Source: Silene conica (Eukaryota; Streptophyta; Magnoliopsida; Caryophyllales; Caryophyllaceae). Taken from it: DNA of 64,000 nucleotides. The stretch spans positions 16,082,649 to 16,146,648 of the forward strand of contig CM055312.2 in NCBI GenBank assembly GCA_029255685.2, in the 5' to 3' direction. The position numbers and the translations under genes were made by a program. The notes under the pieces were generated by a model. The model was not told the origin of the DNA and did not search any database. It saw only the letters and a program-made list of their open reading frames with translations. Positions within the stretch are counted from its first letter, which is position 1. The number at the start of each line of letters is the position of its first letter. This document shows positions 42,731-54,425 of this stretch, one piece after another.

Positions 42731-44264
42731 GTGATGAAGAAAGGACATGAGGTACTGGGTAGCAACTCTCACCTTTCAAGGTTGTCGGCTACACCAACGA
42801 GAAAACCTGCCAAGGAGCTCATGGTGGACTCCTTAAGTCCGGATTGTCAATGGTTAAATTCTCTTATTGGTACGATGGCTGATGGAGAGTCCTTTGACAT
42901 TTACTTTGAAGCTGATTTATTTTATTTTAAAGAGGATGGGAAAAAAAAAGTGTATAAGAATGAGCTAAAGGAGTTCCTCAACAGAAGTGAGCTTAGTATA
43001 TCAATTATCCAGATCTTTATAAGGTGTTGTTAATTATCTCATTATAACTTTACCTTCATTCTAACAGATTGTGTATATTGATTAAACGAATACCTATTTC
43101 ATCATTTTGATGTACATGTAGGGCAATTCGAGATGATTTGATGAAAGCTGATAGACGACCTCGTCTTGGATGGTTGTGCCCTGACGCTACTTCAGATGCA
43201 AAATTGATTAAGAATGCAGAGAATGCAATAACATATGTTACTTCGACATTTCAGAAGGCGGACATCAATGATGACAAGTTCATTTTAGCCCCGATTTTCG
43301 ATAGGTAAGTTGGTAATTTAATTTGTTGGTTAGCATAATCTTATTCTTGAATTTTCCTATCTTGCATTAATTTTAATTTTCAATGTAGTAAGCATTGGTT
43401 GCTACTTGCCATTTCTCCGTAAACCTACACCATATATGAGTTTGATTCAATCCGCCTCAAAGAAGGACGAAAGTTGTATATGAAGATGGTAGTTCTTAGG
43501 TAAGTTATAGCTTATGCTTATGTTTTGTTATTTTTGACATACGTATACTCTAGACAGCTTCTAACTACCATCATATTTGCATAGCGCTCTAAAAAGGTAC
43601 AAAATGTCTGGTGGTAAACTGGAGAATAATAAGAGAGAGCCATTGTGGAAATCCATGAAAGTGAGATTGTTTTTCATGTACATTTATATAAATTTTATAT
43701 TAACTCTTATTTAATATACAATTATCTAATTATATTCTAATATGACTTGCTTGTAGTGCCCTCAACAAAGTGAAGAGGTCGACTGTGGTTTATTTGTGTT
43801 GCGCTTCATGTACGACATAGTCAAGAGTTGCACAGCCGTAGAAGATTTGGAGAAGGTTAGTTGGTGCACATTTGTTTACTTGAACATATCCTGTGACTTC
43901 TATTGTTTGCTGTTACTGGTTACTTGCTGGATTCTTGAGCTTCATAAGATTTGCCTTTTGTTGCGAATATGATAATGCGATGACTTAGAAGTTCTTTTTC
44001 TGCTGCATGATAAAGGAGTACTTTTCTAATGTTCTATTCTTAGCTGAGTAAGTGGCTAAGGCATCTTTAATCTTTTCTCAAATAATCTGTTAAGCAAGAA
44101 CTTTTTTAATGTTCTGTTCTTAATTAGCTGAGTAATTGGTGTATGTGTTATCATTTTCATAGGTTTGGAGCTCACCAAAGGAAGATATCGTCTACAATGA
44201 ATGTGAGATCAACGAAATACGAGATAAATGGGCATCCTACTTCACTAGTAGTTGTATTGTGTAG
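42731..44264 (+). pseudogene. Ulp1-like cysteine protease (C48) gene of CACTA-1, broken
   Basis: Five to six exon-like blocks: 42731-43020 (CQWLNSLIGTM, ELSISIIQIFIR), 43123-43303 (PRLGWLCPDA, FILAPIFDR), 43390-43500 (KHWLLLAISP), 43584-43662, 43757-43857 (CPQQSEEVDCGLFVLRFMYD) and 44160-44264, ending SCIV then stop. The visible catalytic set is His in KHW, Asp in EFDS, Gln in CPQQ and Cys in DCGLF, as in Ulp1/SENP peptidases that act on SUMO-like proteins. Many plant CACTA elements carry such a domain; its role in transposition is unclear. A TAA follows AISP within the His block, so the protein is interrupted. The first block overlaps the end of the transposase remnant, which suggests that a deletion fused two originally separate genes. 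Confidence 0.85.
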
Positions 44265-44579
44265 CATGTCCTTCATTTTTTTATTTACGAAACTTTTGGT
44301 GTGATGAAACTTAGTTATTTTGGATGTACAAGATATCACAACCTTTTGGTGTGATGGAACTTGGCTAGCTATTTTGGATGTATTAGTTTTGGAAACACAA
44401 GATGGGTAATCATGTATAAGGTATCAACCTTTTGGTGTAATCAAATTTGGTGTTTAATGAAAAAGTTTCAGTTGGATGGTCTATGAGTGTGTTGAGTTTT
44501 ATTAATTGGTGATATTCATGATACGGATAAATTTAAGCTATAATTTTGCTTTTTTTTAAAAAAAATAAAAATAAACATA

Positions 44580-44800
44580 TGAGGCGTTATTCCTGAAAAA
44601 CGCAGCAAATAAGACCTCATATGAGGCGTTTTTTCCTAAAATACGCAGCAAATGACTACCCACATATGAGGCGTTACATAAAACGCCTCAAATGACACCT
44701 TATATGAGGCGTTTTATAGACGCCGCAAATGTTATTCTTATTTGTTGCCCCCTCATTTGCTGCTACTCGTAAAACGCCTCAAATGACCTATATATTGACG
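44580..44800. repeat. CACTA-1 right subterminal repeats
   Basis: At least six copies of ATGAGGCGTT or its complement (AAACGCCTCAAAT), plus related GACGCCGCAAAT units. The left end has matching units at 39070-39205. Confidence 0.88.
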
Positions 44801-44830
44801 CCGCAAATTAAGTTTTTTGTACTAGTGCGA

Positions 44831-45159
44831 GTAGACTTTTTCTGGGTCATTTCATACTGTGCTTTCATTTGCAAAATTCGAGCTAAGGGAAATATCCAGC
44901 TTTATCAAGTTTATTTTTGTCTCAAGGCCACTCGAGGAGTAGTGACTGAAATGCATGGCCATACACGAATGCTATCTTTGGTAGATACATTCATATATCA
45001 GTATTGTTACTCTCTCGTTAGGAAAACTACTCTTGATACTGATCACTTGTGAGATACGACCTTAAGTACGGAATTTGCAAATAGTCTTACATTGAGTGGG
45101 AAAATTTATAGATATGAGAATGGGTAATCACACACACAATTGTAGGACAAGTGAGAGAT
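44831..45159 (+). other. Copia 3' untranslated region, right part, with polypurine tract
   Basis: This continues 38595-39041 after CACTA-1. It ends in the purine-rich GGACAAGTGAGAGATT immediately before a TG at 45160, as expected for the polypurine tract of a copia element. Confidence 0.6.
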
Positions 45160-46213
45160 TTGTGGAGCATGTGTCATCCACAGTTAGTGCGACTACAAAC
45201 TAAATCTCTTATAGGATCACATAGGGATACTTTGTATATTTATCAACTAATTAACGTAAATCAGTAATGGTTGGTTTGCTAGAATTTTGACGTTATTGTC
45301 ATACTGATGGCGGTGATTAGTTGGTCCCTATCAGTCATACCTATAGGATGATTCTAAGAAATGTGATTATTTACTAATATAATTACATTGATGCCTATAT
45401 CGACTAAATGTAAATCATGGAAAAAATACGAATTATTATTTAATACGATTAAATGATTATTAGGAGAAATGACTTAAATGTTAATTCTAAATAAATAAAT
45501 ATAAATGTTATATTTATAAGTAATATATATATTTATGAATATACGATATTTATAAAAGATATAAGTTTTAATATACGATATTAAAATAATTGATTATACG
45601 ATAATTAATTATATTCTTCTAATATTTATATATGTTAAATAATAATATTGGGTAAGTCTCGGGAAAACGTTTTCCGACCCAACTCGACCGAAATTCGGTT
45701 TTGGCACCCATATATATTCGGATTTAATAGATACATATAAAGATATAACAACTTCCAAAATATCTTCCAACGACTTATAAAAGAGATTTTATTTGAGTTG
45801 GACTTTTGGATATTGTGAAGTCCGTTGAGTCGTGTGACTGTGTGAGTCTCCTCCTACTATTGTTGAGATTCACAAAATATTATTTCCTTTAGAACTCTTA
45901 TATATTAACAGTAATATAGGGTTCACAATATACGAGCACAAATACACAAAAAAGCGTGAGGCACAGCCGACTGAAAATTAGTGTGAGGCATATTTCTTGG
46001 AACATCTTGGGTGCAATTGGTGGGGGATTTCTACTTTGAAATCTATTGTATTAGGTTGTTCTTAGGCAAAAAAAAAGGACTAAAGATTATTTCTTTCCTT
46101 CTTATGTCGATTTAATTCCTTTTGTTACATTCATATTAAAGTTTATTTTGATATAATCTTAATCATGATATTAATACGATTAATATCATCGTGAAATATA
46201 CGATATTTCCTAC
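45160..46213 (+). repeat. 3' LTR of the split Ty1/copia element
   Basis: It starts TGTGGAGCATGTGTCATCCACA, which aligns by eye with TGTTGGAGGAAGTGTCCTCGACA at the start of the solo copia LTR at 56766. A second shared block is GTCATACTGATGGCGGTGATTAGTTGGTCCCT. The right end is placed near 46213 (TTTCCTAC), where CACTA-2 coding sequence resumes; the terminal CA is not preserved, so this limit is approximate. The 5' LTR is not in the window. Confidence 0.6.
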
Positions 46214-49200
46214 GGAAGGCTGGCCGTCGTCCAGATGAGTCGGTGAAAATTTTAAACCAATAATATATTGTGTGCATTTCAGTTCAGTTATTAGAATTCA
46301 TATTTAGTTTAGATGATGAGATGATGTTTTGAACGGTTTCAATAATATATTGTGTGCACATAGGTTTAGTTTTTGGTGAAGGTGGTATTAAAAATGAATG
46401 AGGGAGGCAAGCTGTCTGAAGACGAGTTGAAGATTATGGAGGATATCCTTAAAGAGCGTATGAAGGAATCGAAGGACCTGTTACCTTCACCAATAACTGA
46501 ACCTGTCAAGGGTGCAGACCATGAGAAAGGGGAAGTAGCCCGTGATGAGGCAGAACATGCTACTTCTGTTGTTCTCCCGAAATTTAAGAGGGTAAGTTTA
46601 ATGTAATCATATTAGTAATTAGTAATTATCTATAATTACTATATATACTAATAATTATATGGTTTAATTTAGGTACATGAAGACGATAATGGGATGCCAA
46701 TTGGGAAAGTTTCTAAAGAAACTCGGGATTACATATCGTCTTCAAACCAGTTCACAGTTTTTAGCAAGGTTGTACATAGTACGTAGCTATCTAGCTAGCT
46801 AGCTAGATAGTTGATTAAGCGTACCTTATAAAAATAATATTTTGTTTATTTATTAGGGCGATAGGCGTCGTGTTATTCTATGTCACCCTTCGTTCTAGGC
46901 GAGATGTACGCATACAAAGTTGTCGATGCTGCGACTAAAAAGGTTAACGATGTAACACCCCGTATTTTATAATAACTAGTTGTTGTATGGCGCGCTTCGC
47001 GCGCCATACCCCAAGATAGTATGACTCATCTATTATAATTAGTATCGCTTTATGCATGTTGTATTGTTATTTGTTGTACCGTCAAAGTTGGCTATTATCT
47101 TCGTTGCTTTAGTGACATATAGCGACGTCTGTAATCGTTATTGTTCCATAGAAGGCTTTGTTCTGTAACCACATTACACAATTTTCTATGTTTGAAGGTC
47201 AAATGAGTTCTCTTTCTAGCTCCTCCCTGTCCTTAGCGCCTTCTCCTTGGAGTTGGATTCTCCTCTTACCTCGTCTTATATGTCCCTTCCTGCCTCTGCT
47301 TCCATTTTCCTTTCCTTCTAGCCTATCTTTCTCCTTATCTTTCATTTTCCTTCTTTTTCAACTTAGCTTCCTTCGCAAAATTTCATGTCGAAGAAAAAAG
47401 TAATTATGCATATATAATCTAGACTTTTATTACCGAGTCGAAACCACGTTCGTCTTTCTCCCTCTCACCCGTCACCCTCCAAAATTTCAATAGGTCAGAA
47501 AGCAATAAGATTGTGCAATCAACCTTTTATTTATTTTTTTTTAAAAATATTTAAATCTTACAAAAACTTTCCAGAAAGTTATGAATAACTTACTTTTGAA
47601 TTATGTTGAAATTAATGGGTTTCTGAACTATCATCGTACTTCAATTACTTTTTCTCTTAATTAGTCCATTGTTCTCACTCCCGCCATGTTCGTATCTCCT
47701 TGCATTTCCTATACAATCTCCTCCTTTTTCCCATTTTCTTTTGCCTCTTCCTCACCCCCATCCTTCTCCCTTCTATCCAACACCCTTCGCCACCCTCAAG
47801 CTGAACCAAACTACGCACACACAATTTCTTTTCCTTTATCCCACCAATGACTTTATGTCTAAAATAAAGCATATGTGATCTTTCATCCCCCGTCTCCCCG
47901 TCATTTGAACAAAATCTGGCAAACCATATCGATATCTCCCTTCATTGTCTCTCATTTTATTGGTGGTTAAGTTGGAATATAAAATTGGATAATTTTTATT
48001 ATAATGTTGTTCGATTCCTCGCTAAAAAGATCATTATCAATTTCATTGCTCAATTCTAACACAAAGTGTAGTTTTCATCATCATAAGAGTATTTTACAAG
48101 ATTGACACCATGAAATAACTATGCTAAAGGAATTGAACATCTATCAGATTACCTTAATCTCCTCGGTCCTAATCGACAATTACAAGCTATTTCAAATTTA
48201 GGTCTCTGGTTATTATTCATAATTTCCAAATATGTCGGGTGGGCGTATATGCTTGTATTTCCTCTGAGATGAACCATCGTGCACATTCTGCAAACCCTTA
48301 TGATTGGATCCGCTTCAATATATCAACTCCTTCTGTCAAAGCCTAGTCAATCTAGCCCCTGGAAACCAAATAAATAATAAAAGGATAAAGGATTAGATTA
48401 AACATAGTTTTGAAAATAACATGATGAAAGTCCAAAATAGAACAAACCCAAATGAAAAATAGATCTCAATTTCTAAAATATTATATTATTATTATTACTA
48501 AAACACCAAAATGAATTAAACTTTTTCATGAAAATAAGATGATTAATCGAAAATAGAACAAGCCTAAATGAAAAATAGAAACATCGTATCAAAAGGAGCG
48601 ATACCCAGATGACCTTACCTAGTAATTAACCCTAAAATCCATATAATGACAATTTGTACTTTAGTCTCGAATGACAAGTTAATATACAAATTCCTGGGGA
48701 AAATGAAGATGAAATTGTGGGTTTTCAAGGGGAAAAGAGTGATGAAATTTAAAGGTCAAAATCAAATGTAAACTACAAGAAATCAGATGAATACTTAACT
48801 GTGATTCTCTCCGTCAATCATGTACACAACTTCGTAACCACCTAAACAATAACAAATGAACACGGGAATAATACAAATATAATTAATATGTCGATCAGTA
48901 TCTCTCATCAATAAAAAAGTAAAAAAAAATTGTGTGAATAATTGAGGGGAAATGTAGTTGTGGAAGAGATAGAGGAGTATTGTGAATAACTGAATATGAT
49001 ATATGAGGCAACAAGTCAAATGTGACAACGTAGTTGTGTACGTTGTGGAACACAAAGAGCAGTACTGTTAGAGGGTTAATTAGGGACACCAAAGACAATC
49101 CAAATAAAAGTAAGAAAAGTCTAAAGAAACACGGCCCATGAAAAATGAGTGGAATAAAAGTAAGAAAAAACTCCAAATAAACACAGTTCATAAAATACGA

Positions 49201-49299
49201 CCAATGAAAGTAGAGTAGAAAAGTTATTATTCATTATGAGTAGTAACTTGTCTTACCCATATTTTAGTAAGATGAATAATTTTTGTCCTTTAATATAAC

Positions 49300-49515
49300 A
49301 AGGATTAAATGACTATTAAACGAGTATTGTCGTAAATTGAGCGTAGAATATATTTTGTTTTTGTCGTACTCGTACGTATAATATAATAAAGTTTAAATGA
49401 TTATTAAACGAGTATTGTCGTAAATTGAGTGTAGAATATTTTTTTTGTTGTACATATAATATAATAAGGCTTAAATTACTATTAAACGAGTATTGTCTTA
49501 AAATAAGCGTTAGAA
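49300..49515. repeat. Three tandem units of about 78-88 bp
   Basis: Units start near 49316, 49404 and 49482. Each contains ATTAAACGAGTATTGTCKTAAATTGAGCG-like sequence and an AATATAATAA block. Confidence 0.85.
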
Positions 49516-49599
49516 ATAGGACGTCGATTAATAATATATGTAATGGGTGTGAATGCATCAAATGACCCAAATTCATTATATTGTATTGAGACTGATAGA

Positions 49600-50080
49600 T
49601 GGTATTCATATATACCACATGATGTGTTGAACTTCAAGTTTCTGGTTTCGGAACCGAATACGGGTTTTCTCAACCTCTCGAGGATGCTAAATTGTATGTT
49701 GGAAACCTGCCTTTTGATATTAAAATTGTTTGATCATACGGCCCAAAAAAGTGAATACGTTTTTTAATCACAAGGTCCAAATACAATAAAAGACAAAAAA
49801 ATAAGTTACTATTCATAATGAATAGTAACTTGTGTTACCCATATTTTAGTAAGGTAAAAGATATAGTAAGTGTTTCGTAACCGAAGACGGATTTTCTCAA
49901 CCTCCTAAGGATGCTAAGCTGTATGTCAGAAACTTGCAAAATTATTTGATCATACGGGCTAAAAAGTGAATGCATTAGGTTTGATCATCCGGCCCAATAC
50001 AAGTTTGATCATTTGCCCAATACATATGCAATAAAAGACAAAACACAAGTTACTATTCATAATGAATAGTAACTTGTGTT
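49600..50080. repeat. Imperfect direct duplication near the Helitron 5' side, with palindromes
   Basis: The block GTTTCGGAACCGAATACGG...TCTCAACCT...GGATGCTAA (about 49647) recurs near 49876. Each copy is followed by TTTGATCATACGG and a palindrome AGTTACTATTCATAATGAATAGTAACT (49805-49832, 50050-50077). A third, partial palindrome is at about 49222-49251. Confidence 0.82.
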
Positions 50081-51029
50081 GCTCACTTTTTAGTAAGGGA
50101 GAAAGATATTTTATCATAAAAGTATTTTATTAAATTAATTATTTCGAAGTTTATTAATGGATTTTGGAAATATGTAATTATAACCTCCGTTTTCTATTTT
50201 ATTATTTCCGTTTTGATCTACTTTTGGATGGGTTAAAATGTCCGTGCACAATTTTATTATTTTAATTTAATAATTACTTTTCTATTTTAAGTTCTCTTTA
50301 CGTTTTAATATGGCTCAATCCAATTTGTAATCAAATAATCCATTGTATGAGCTAATGGACCAAAAGCCCATTAGTTAATCCCCTTATAAATAGAATTTAA
50401 CCTAGCAAGCAACTAGGTTAATTGTTATATTTTGTGCGTGAGGTGCCACGCCTCTTTCCCCTCTTTCTCGTCTGTTTTCTCTCTTTTCTCCCTTTGACTT
50501 CATTGTTGAATATCTTTTCTTCGCCCAAACTCAAAGATAAATTATATTTTCACAATCTTTGCTCTTACTTCTACAATATATTATATTCAAAATATTTTAT
50601 TGGGAATTATTTGTATGGACCTTTAGACCTATGTTTTGGGTCTCTTGTTTTGTGTCTAAAGAAGAAGAAGTCTTTCTTTTTGGCGTTTTCGAAAGAGTGA
50701 TGGTTTGGTACAATGTCTATCACAAGTATTTGGATTTCCGCTTTCGTTAAAGTTCATTTTCGGGGTCATTGACACGTGTTGGAGACAAGGCTTTGTTGGT
50801 CGTATTCTTTATGGATGTTTTCATTAATTGCCAAAGAGGTAACTAGGTGTTTCTCTTTTAATTGTGTTTATGCCAATTGATGTAATTAATATGATTTAAT
50901 GATTGTTTGTACGATTGGTACATGTTTGATTATTTATTGTCATGAATTAATTGTGCTCCATATATTTATGTATGCTTTATTATCGTAATTGTGGACTATA
51001 ATATGTTAATAAGTCGTTACGGGTGTCGT

Positions 51030-51410
51030 GTGCAACTAGGGTTCGCGAGAAACCCTAGATGGCGACAAGGCTAATGGCCAAGAGCGTTGCTCAAGGTTAT
51101 AGTTGAAGTATGTGTAACCTTGAAAATATGATTCGAGGTTATAGCTGAACTAGTACAACCTTGAGTACGACTCAAAGTTATAGCTGAAGTTAATATAACT
51201 TTGAATTACGAGTTAAAGTTATAGCTGAGACTAATATAAACCTGAGGTATGACTCAAGGTTATGGTTAGTGCTAGTATAACTTTAGGTTCGTGTCAAGGT
51301 TTGGCTAAGGTTACCATAACCTCAAGCCATATGTGAAAGTTATAGTCGAGGTTGGTATAACCTCGCATCCATTACTTATGTTATAGTTAAAGTTACTATA
51401 ACCTTGGTTG
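51030..51410. repeat. Degenerate GGTTATAGCTGAA tandem repeats in solo LTR
   Basis: About eight units built as AAGGTTATAGYTGARGTWNNTRTAACCTTGA, period near 45 bp, each with an internal inverted repeat GGTTATA...TATAACC. Confidence 0.8.
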
Positions 51411-51694
51411 TTTATACTTGTTTCACATGTTGAGTTGTGTTCAGTGATTGTATAATATTGTGTTTGCATATGTCGTTGGATACTTCTATGCATTTGACAT
51501 TAGGACAGTCTGTTATGATGTTCTACTGAGTTGAGTCGTGATGTTATTCACGCATGTTAGTACAGTCAGTTATACTGTGCATTTGTTGTCTGCTGGTTTG
51601 AATAGATGACGGTAGTATCGTTTGTATACTATCGGAATGAACAGAGCAACCCTTCGGGGTCTGGTGTATGGTCTATGTTCGGGGGGGTAACAGA

Positions 51695-51925
51695 GGCAGT
51701 GCGTTATACGCTATGTTCCCCGAGTGTCGTTCGGTGTACAGTTATTGCATCGAGAGGTCTGGCCAGGTCTTAGGCATATAGGCAGTGGTTATACGCTATA
51801 CATAGTACCGTGGAGGCAGTGGTTATACGCTCCACACCGATGGAGGCAGTGGTTATACGCTCCGTCAGCTAGAGGCAGTGGTTATACGCTCTGGCAAGTT
51901 AGAGGCAGTGGTTATACGCTCTAAC
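51695..51925. repeat. GGCAGTGGTTATACGCT tandem repeats in solo LTR
   Basis: Six units: one variant at 51696 and five at about 51780-51925, period 27-34 bp. Confidence 0.9.
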
Positions 51926-54410
51926 GGGCGTTCGCTCTATTCGCTATGCTTTGATGATAGCTTTGTGCCTTCGGTTACGATGGATTGCGTGTCACCATAT
52001 TCGCTATGCTTTAATGCTAGCATTGTGCCTTACGTTACTATGAGTCGTGAGCTACTTGAGTCGTAAGTGTTCATGGTCTAGTGGTCGTATATGGTCTAGG
52101 TTCGTTGGTTTCATTTGTCTGGTGTTGAGAATATCATGTATGGTAAGTTTGCTTTCATGTCATGTCATGTTTATATCCTCACATGATTGCCGTATTATGT
52201 CTTCAAATGATGGTAAGTTTGATTGGACTTTCATGAGTGTAGATGATCTCGCATGTTTACTGGTTTTACATTTCATTTGTTAATGATTGTTGGTTACATT
52301 CACTTGTTGTAAACATGACTGGGAGAGCATCTAGTTACTCCCGACTGATTGTCGACCCCCTTCTCAGGTTGTTCAGGTGGTCGCTGTTTGGTTGATGCTT
52401 GCTTGGGGAATGTGTGAAGCGAGCTTAATAAATTGTTTAGGACCTTTGCTTTAAGTTTTTGAGAATCTTTGAATAATGTAACTAGTTTGGTTTTGGTTTA
52501 GTATCGATCCGGATTTGGGTAAGGTGTTTCCGCCACCTTAACCCAGTTATCATTGAGTTACACTCTGATATTATTTTATATTATGTTTTCCTTTGTTTTA
52601 AAATCCGGGTTGTTACACACGACATCCCACTTCTCGACAGACATAAAAAAGTGAAGATCGAAGCCATCCTTGAAGAGCGATCCCCGCCTCCCTCCTACAA
52701 GGTCAAAAGGTTGAAAATCTTGAACTACCAGTCCCATTTGGTGACGAGCTTACCACTTTGAAAGATGCGGTCAGAGCTTTTTTCCAATGGCCTTCTTCAC
52801 ACAAATTCATTCCTAAGGATAAACCGAAGGGTCAAGTTCAGGTATTTCATAAATTACTTAATTTCTTAATTTAGACTTGTTATGAAAATTAAATAAGTGA
52901 GGTAAGCATTTGTTGGTAATGCTGTTATTGTTTTATTTTTTTAATTTATGTTATTCTGAAATTTTTGAGAAATGAGGTGTTGACGATGCCTTTGTTGTTG
53001 TTGCTGTTGTGATCTATGTTATCTATAGGGCACAAAAGGTTGAGGGAGGTTGATTCAAACCCAAGCACTACACCAAAAGGCTGACAAAGTTTAGTCTAAT
53101 GAAGTTGAGGTACTTAGGCCTTGTTTTTTTATGCTTAAATGAACTGAATTGAATTAATTGGAGTAGAGCTTAATTGAACTAAATTCAGTGAAACTGAGGT
53201 GAAGTGAATTTAGTTGAGTTAAAAGTTAATTTTATGAAGATATTAACTGAACATAATTGATTAAACGTAAATAAAACTTAACGGAATACAACCAAACAAA
53301 ATTGAAAGGAGCTGAAATTAAGCATGAAAGAACATGGCCTAATTGACTATTACTTTATTTTTTACGTTACGCTATTCTGAAAAATTGGAGTTCGAAGTGC
53401 GGTGTTGACAATGTTGTTGTTGCTGTTGTTGTTGTCATTAACCTATATATTATCTGTAGGGCACAAAAAAGGCAGACTCAAATACAAGCACTACTTCATC
53501 ATCAAAGACTACTCAAGTTCAGCCTGATACCAAGCAAATTTATTATCATAGCTTCCCCAAATTGAAAGATGTCAGGAGTCTAGCTAGTAATAAACCCGAG
53601 TATACTAGGAACGCTTACATGGAAAAAGTGCGGTCATTGATAATAAGAACCTTGCACGTGGAGGCTTATCGTAGGATAGCCAGCGAGAAATTGACTTTTA
53701 TTCCAATTGATGAGGATATTATATATTGGGAGAGAAACCGAAGCTGTTGTGGATTGGGAGATCCTAGTGATCTGGGCGGGCCTTTTGAAGATTGATGTCC
53801 AACAGTTTTTTGCTTGGATGAAGTAAGATTCATTCTTATTAACTCATTAACTATATTTTAATAAAACTGCCTAATACATTATTTAGATTGGATCTTATAT
53901 TATCATTCATGCACTTTAATTATAAAACCATTATTTAGGTACTTGAAGACGAGAGTGATGATTGAGAACAACATTCCAGATGAGCAATACAGATTCTTGT
54001 GCCCCTACATGTTATTTACGTATATCGATGTTGTTTAGTACGAACAACGTTTAGATTACATTGCTCGACAATTGGCAAAGAACAAAAAACTTTTTTGGCC
54101 CTTATAATGAAATCGGGTGAAATATACTTAATATTAAATTTCAAATATGACGTTTACTTTATATGTAGCTAGAAGCATGAGCCTTACTATCTAGAATTTT
54201 TTTAAACGTTGTCAGGAGTCATTGGTTGCTAGCAGCAATCAAGCCGGTCAGGGGAAAAGTTTTTTGGTTGGCCTCTTTGCACAGACAATCTTCCGAAACA
54301 TTTAAGAAGTTAATTACTGACCAAGTGACTTTAATTTGTAGCTTTATACATAATAAAGTTTCATTTGAAATTTTTATCAACATATATATTTCTCTGCCCT
54401 TATAAAAAAA

Positions 54411-54425
54411 AGGGGGGGGGGGGGG
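54411..54425. repeat. Poly-A/poly-G homopolymer junction
   Basis: A run of about eight A is followed directly by 14 G, in an intron-like gap of the CACTA-2 protease gene. It is a candidate sequencing or assembly error site. Confidence 0.9.

Larger units (their letters stand above)
39042..44827 (+). mobile_element. CACTA-1: En/Spm-type DNA transposon with intact ends
   Basis: A 5786-bp element. The terminal inverted repeats read CACTAGTACAAAA...TTAATTTGCGGC on both ends, about 28 bp with a few mismatches. The 3-bp duplication CGA sits at 39039-39041 and 44828-44830, as expected for CACTA elements. Subterminal copies of ATGAGGCGTTT and its variants crowd 39070-39200 and 44580-44790; such arrays bind the TNPA-type protein in En/Spm. 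It carries a TNP2-like transposase gene and a Ulp1-like protease gene on the plus strand. Both are mutated and an internal deletion appears to join them, so this copy is unlikely to be autonomous. Confidence 0.95.
46976..50106 (-). mobile_element. Probable non-autonomous Helitron inside the solo LTR
   Basis: On the minus strand the 3' end is a 10-bp perfect hairpin (arms 46985-46994 and 47000-47009, GC-rich) followed by CAACAACTAG and host T, the standard Helitron 3' signature. The proposed 5' end is A|TCTTTCTCCCTTACTAAAAA at 50106, giving insertion between A and T. Excision restores a plausible LTR. No RepHel protein is present; much of 47200-47900 is pyrimidine-rich. The 3' end is secure. 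The 5' end is inferred from the LTR reconstruction and could be one of three related sites (near 49272, 49860 and 50106). Confidence 0.6.
46951..52617 (+). mobile_element. Solo LTR (TGTAACACC family) split by a Helitron
   Basis: It opens TGTAACACCCCG and ends CCGGGTTGTTACA. The flanks AACGA (46946-46950) and CACGA (52618-52622) differ at one base. Removing 46976-50106 leaves about 2.5 kb, the size of the other solo LTRs here, and a smooth join (TATAATAA to TATTTTATCATAAAAG). It interrupts the CACTA-2 gene between GDRRRV...KKVND and IPLLDRHKKV. No internal coding domain is seen. ORFs within it are short and unsupported. Confidence 0.83.

Noticed and set aside
46976-47009. Rho-independent bacterial terminator (GC hairpin followed by T-rich)
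   Set aside because: The hairpin fits a Helitron 3' end next to CTAG|T, and the window is clearly plant nuclear DNA.
47158-47878. Serine- and leucine-rich ORFs
   Set aside because: They come from pyrimidine-rich low-complexity DNA within the Helitron body and have no domain features.
53033-53070. CACTA terminus at GCACTACACCAAAAGG
   Set aside because: It lies within an intron-like gap of the CACTA-2 gene and reads like a duplicated exon fragment (SNPSTTP); no partner end or subterminal repeats accompany it.
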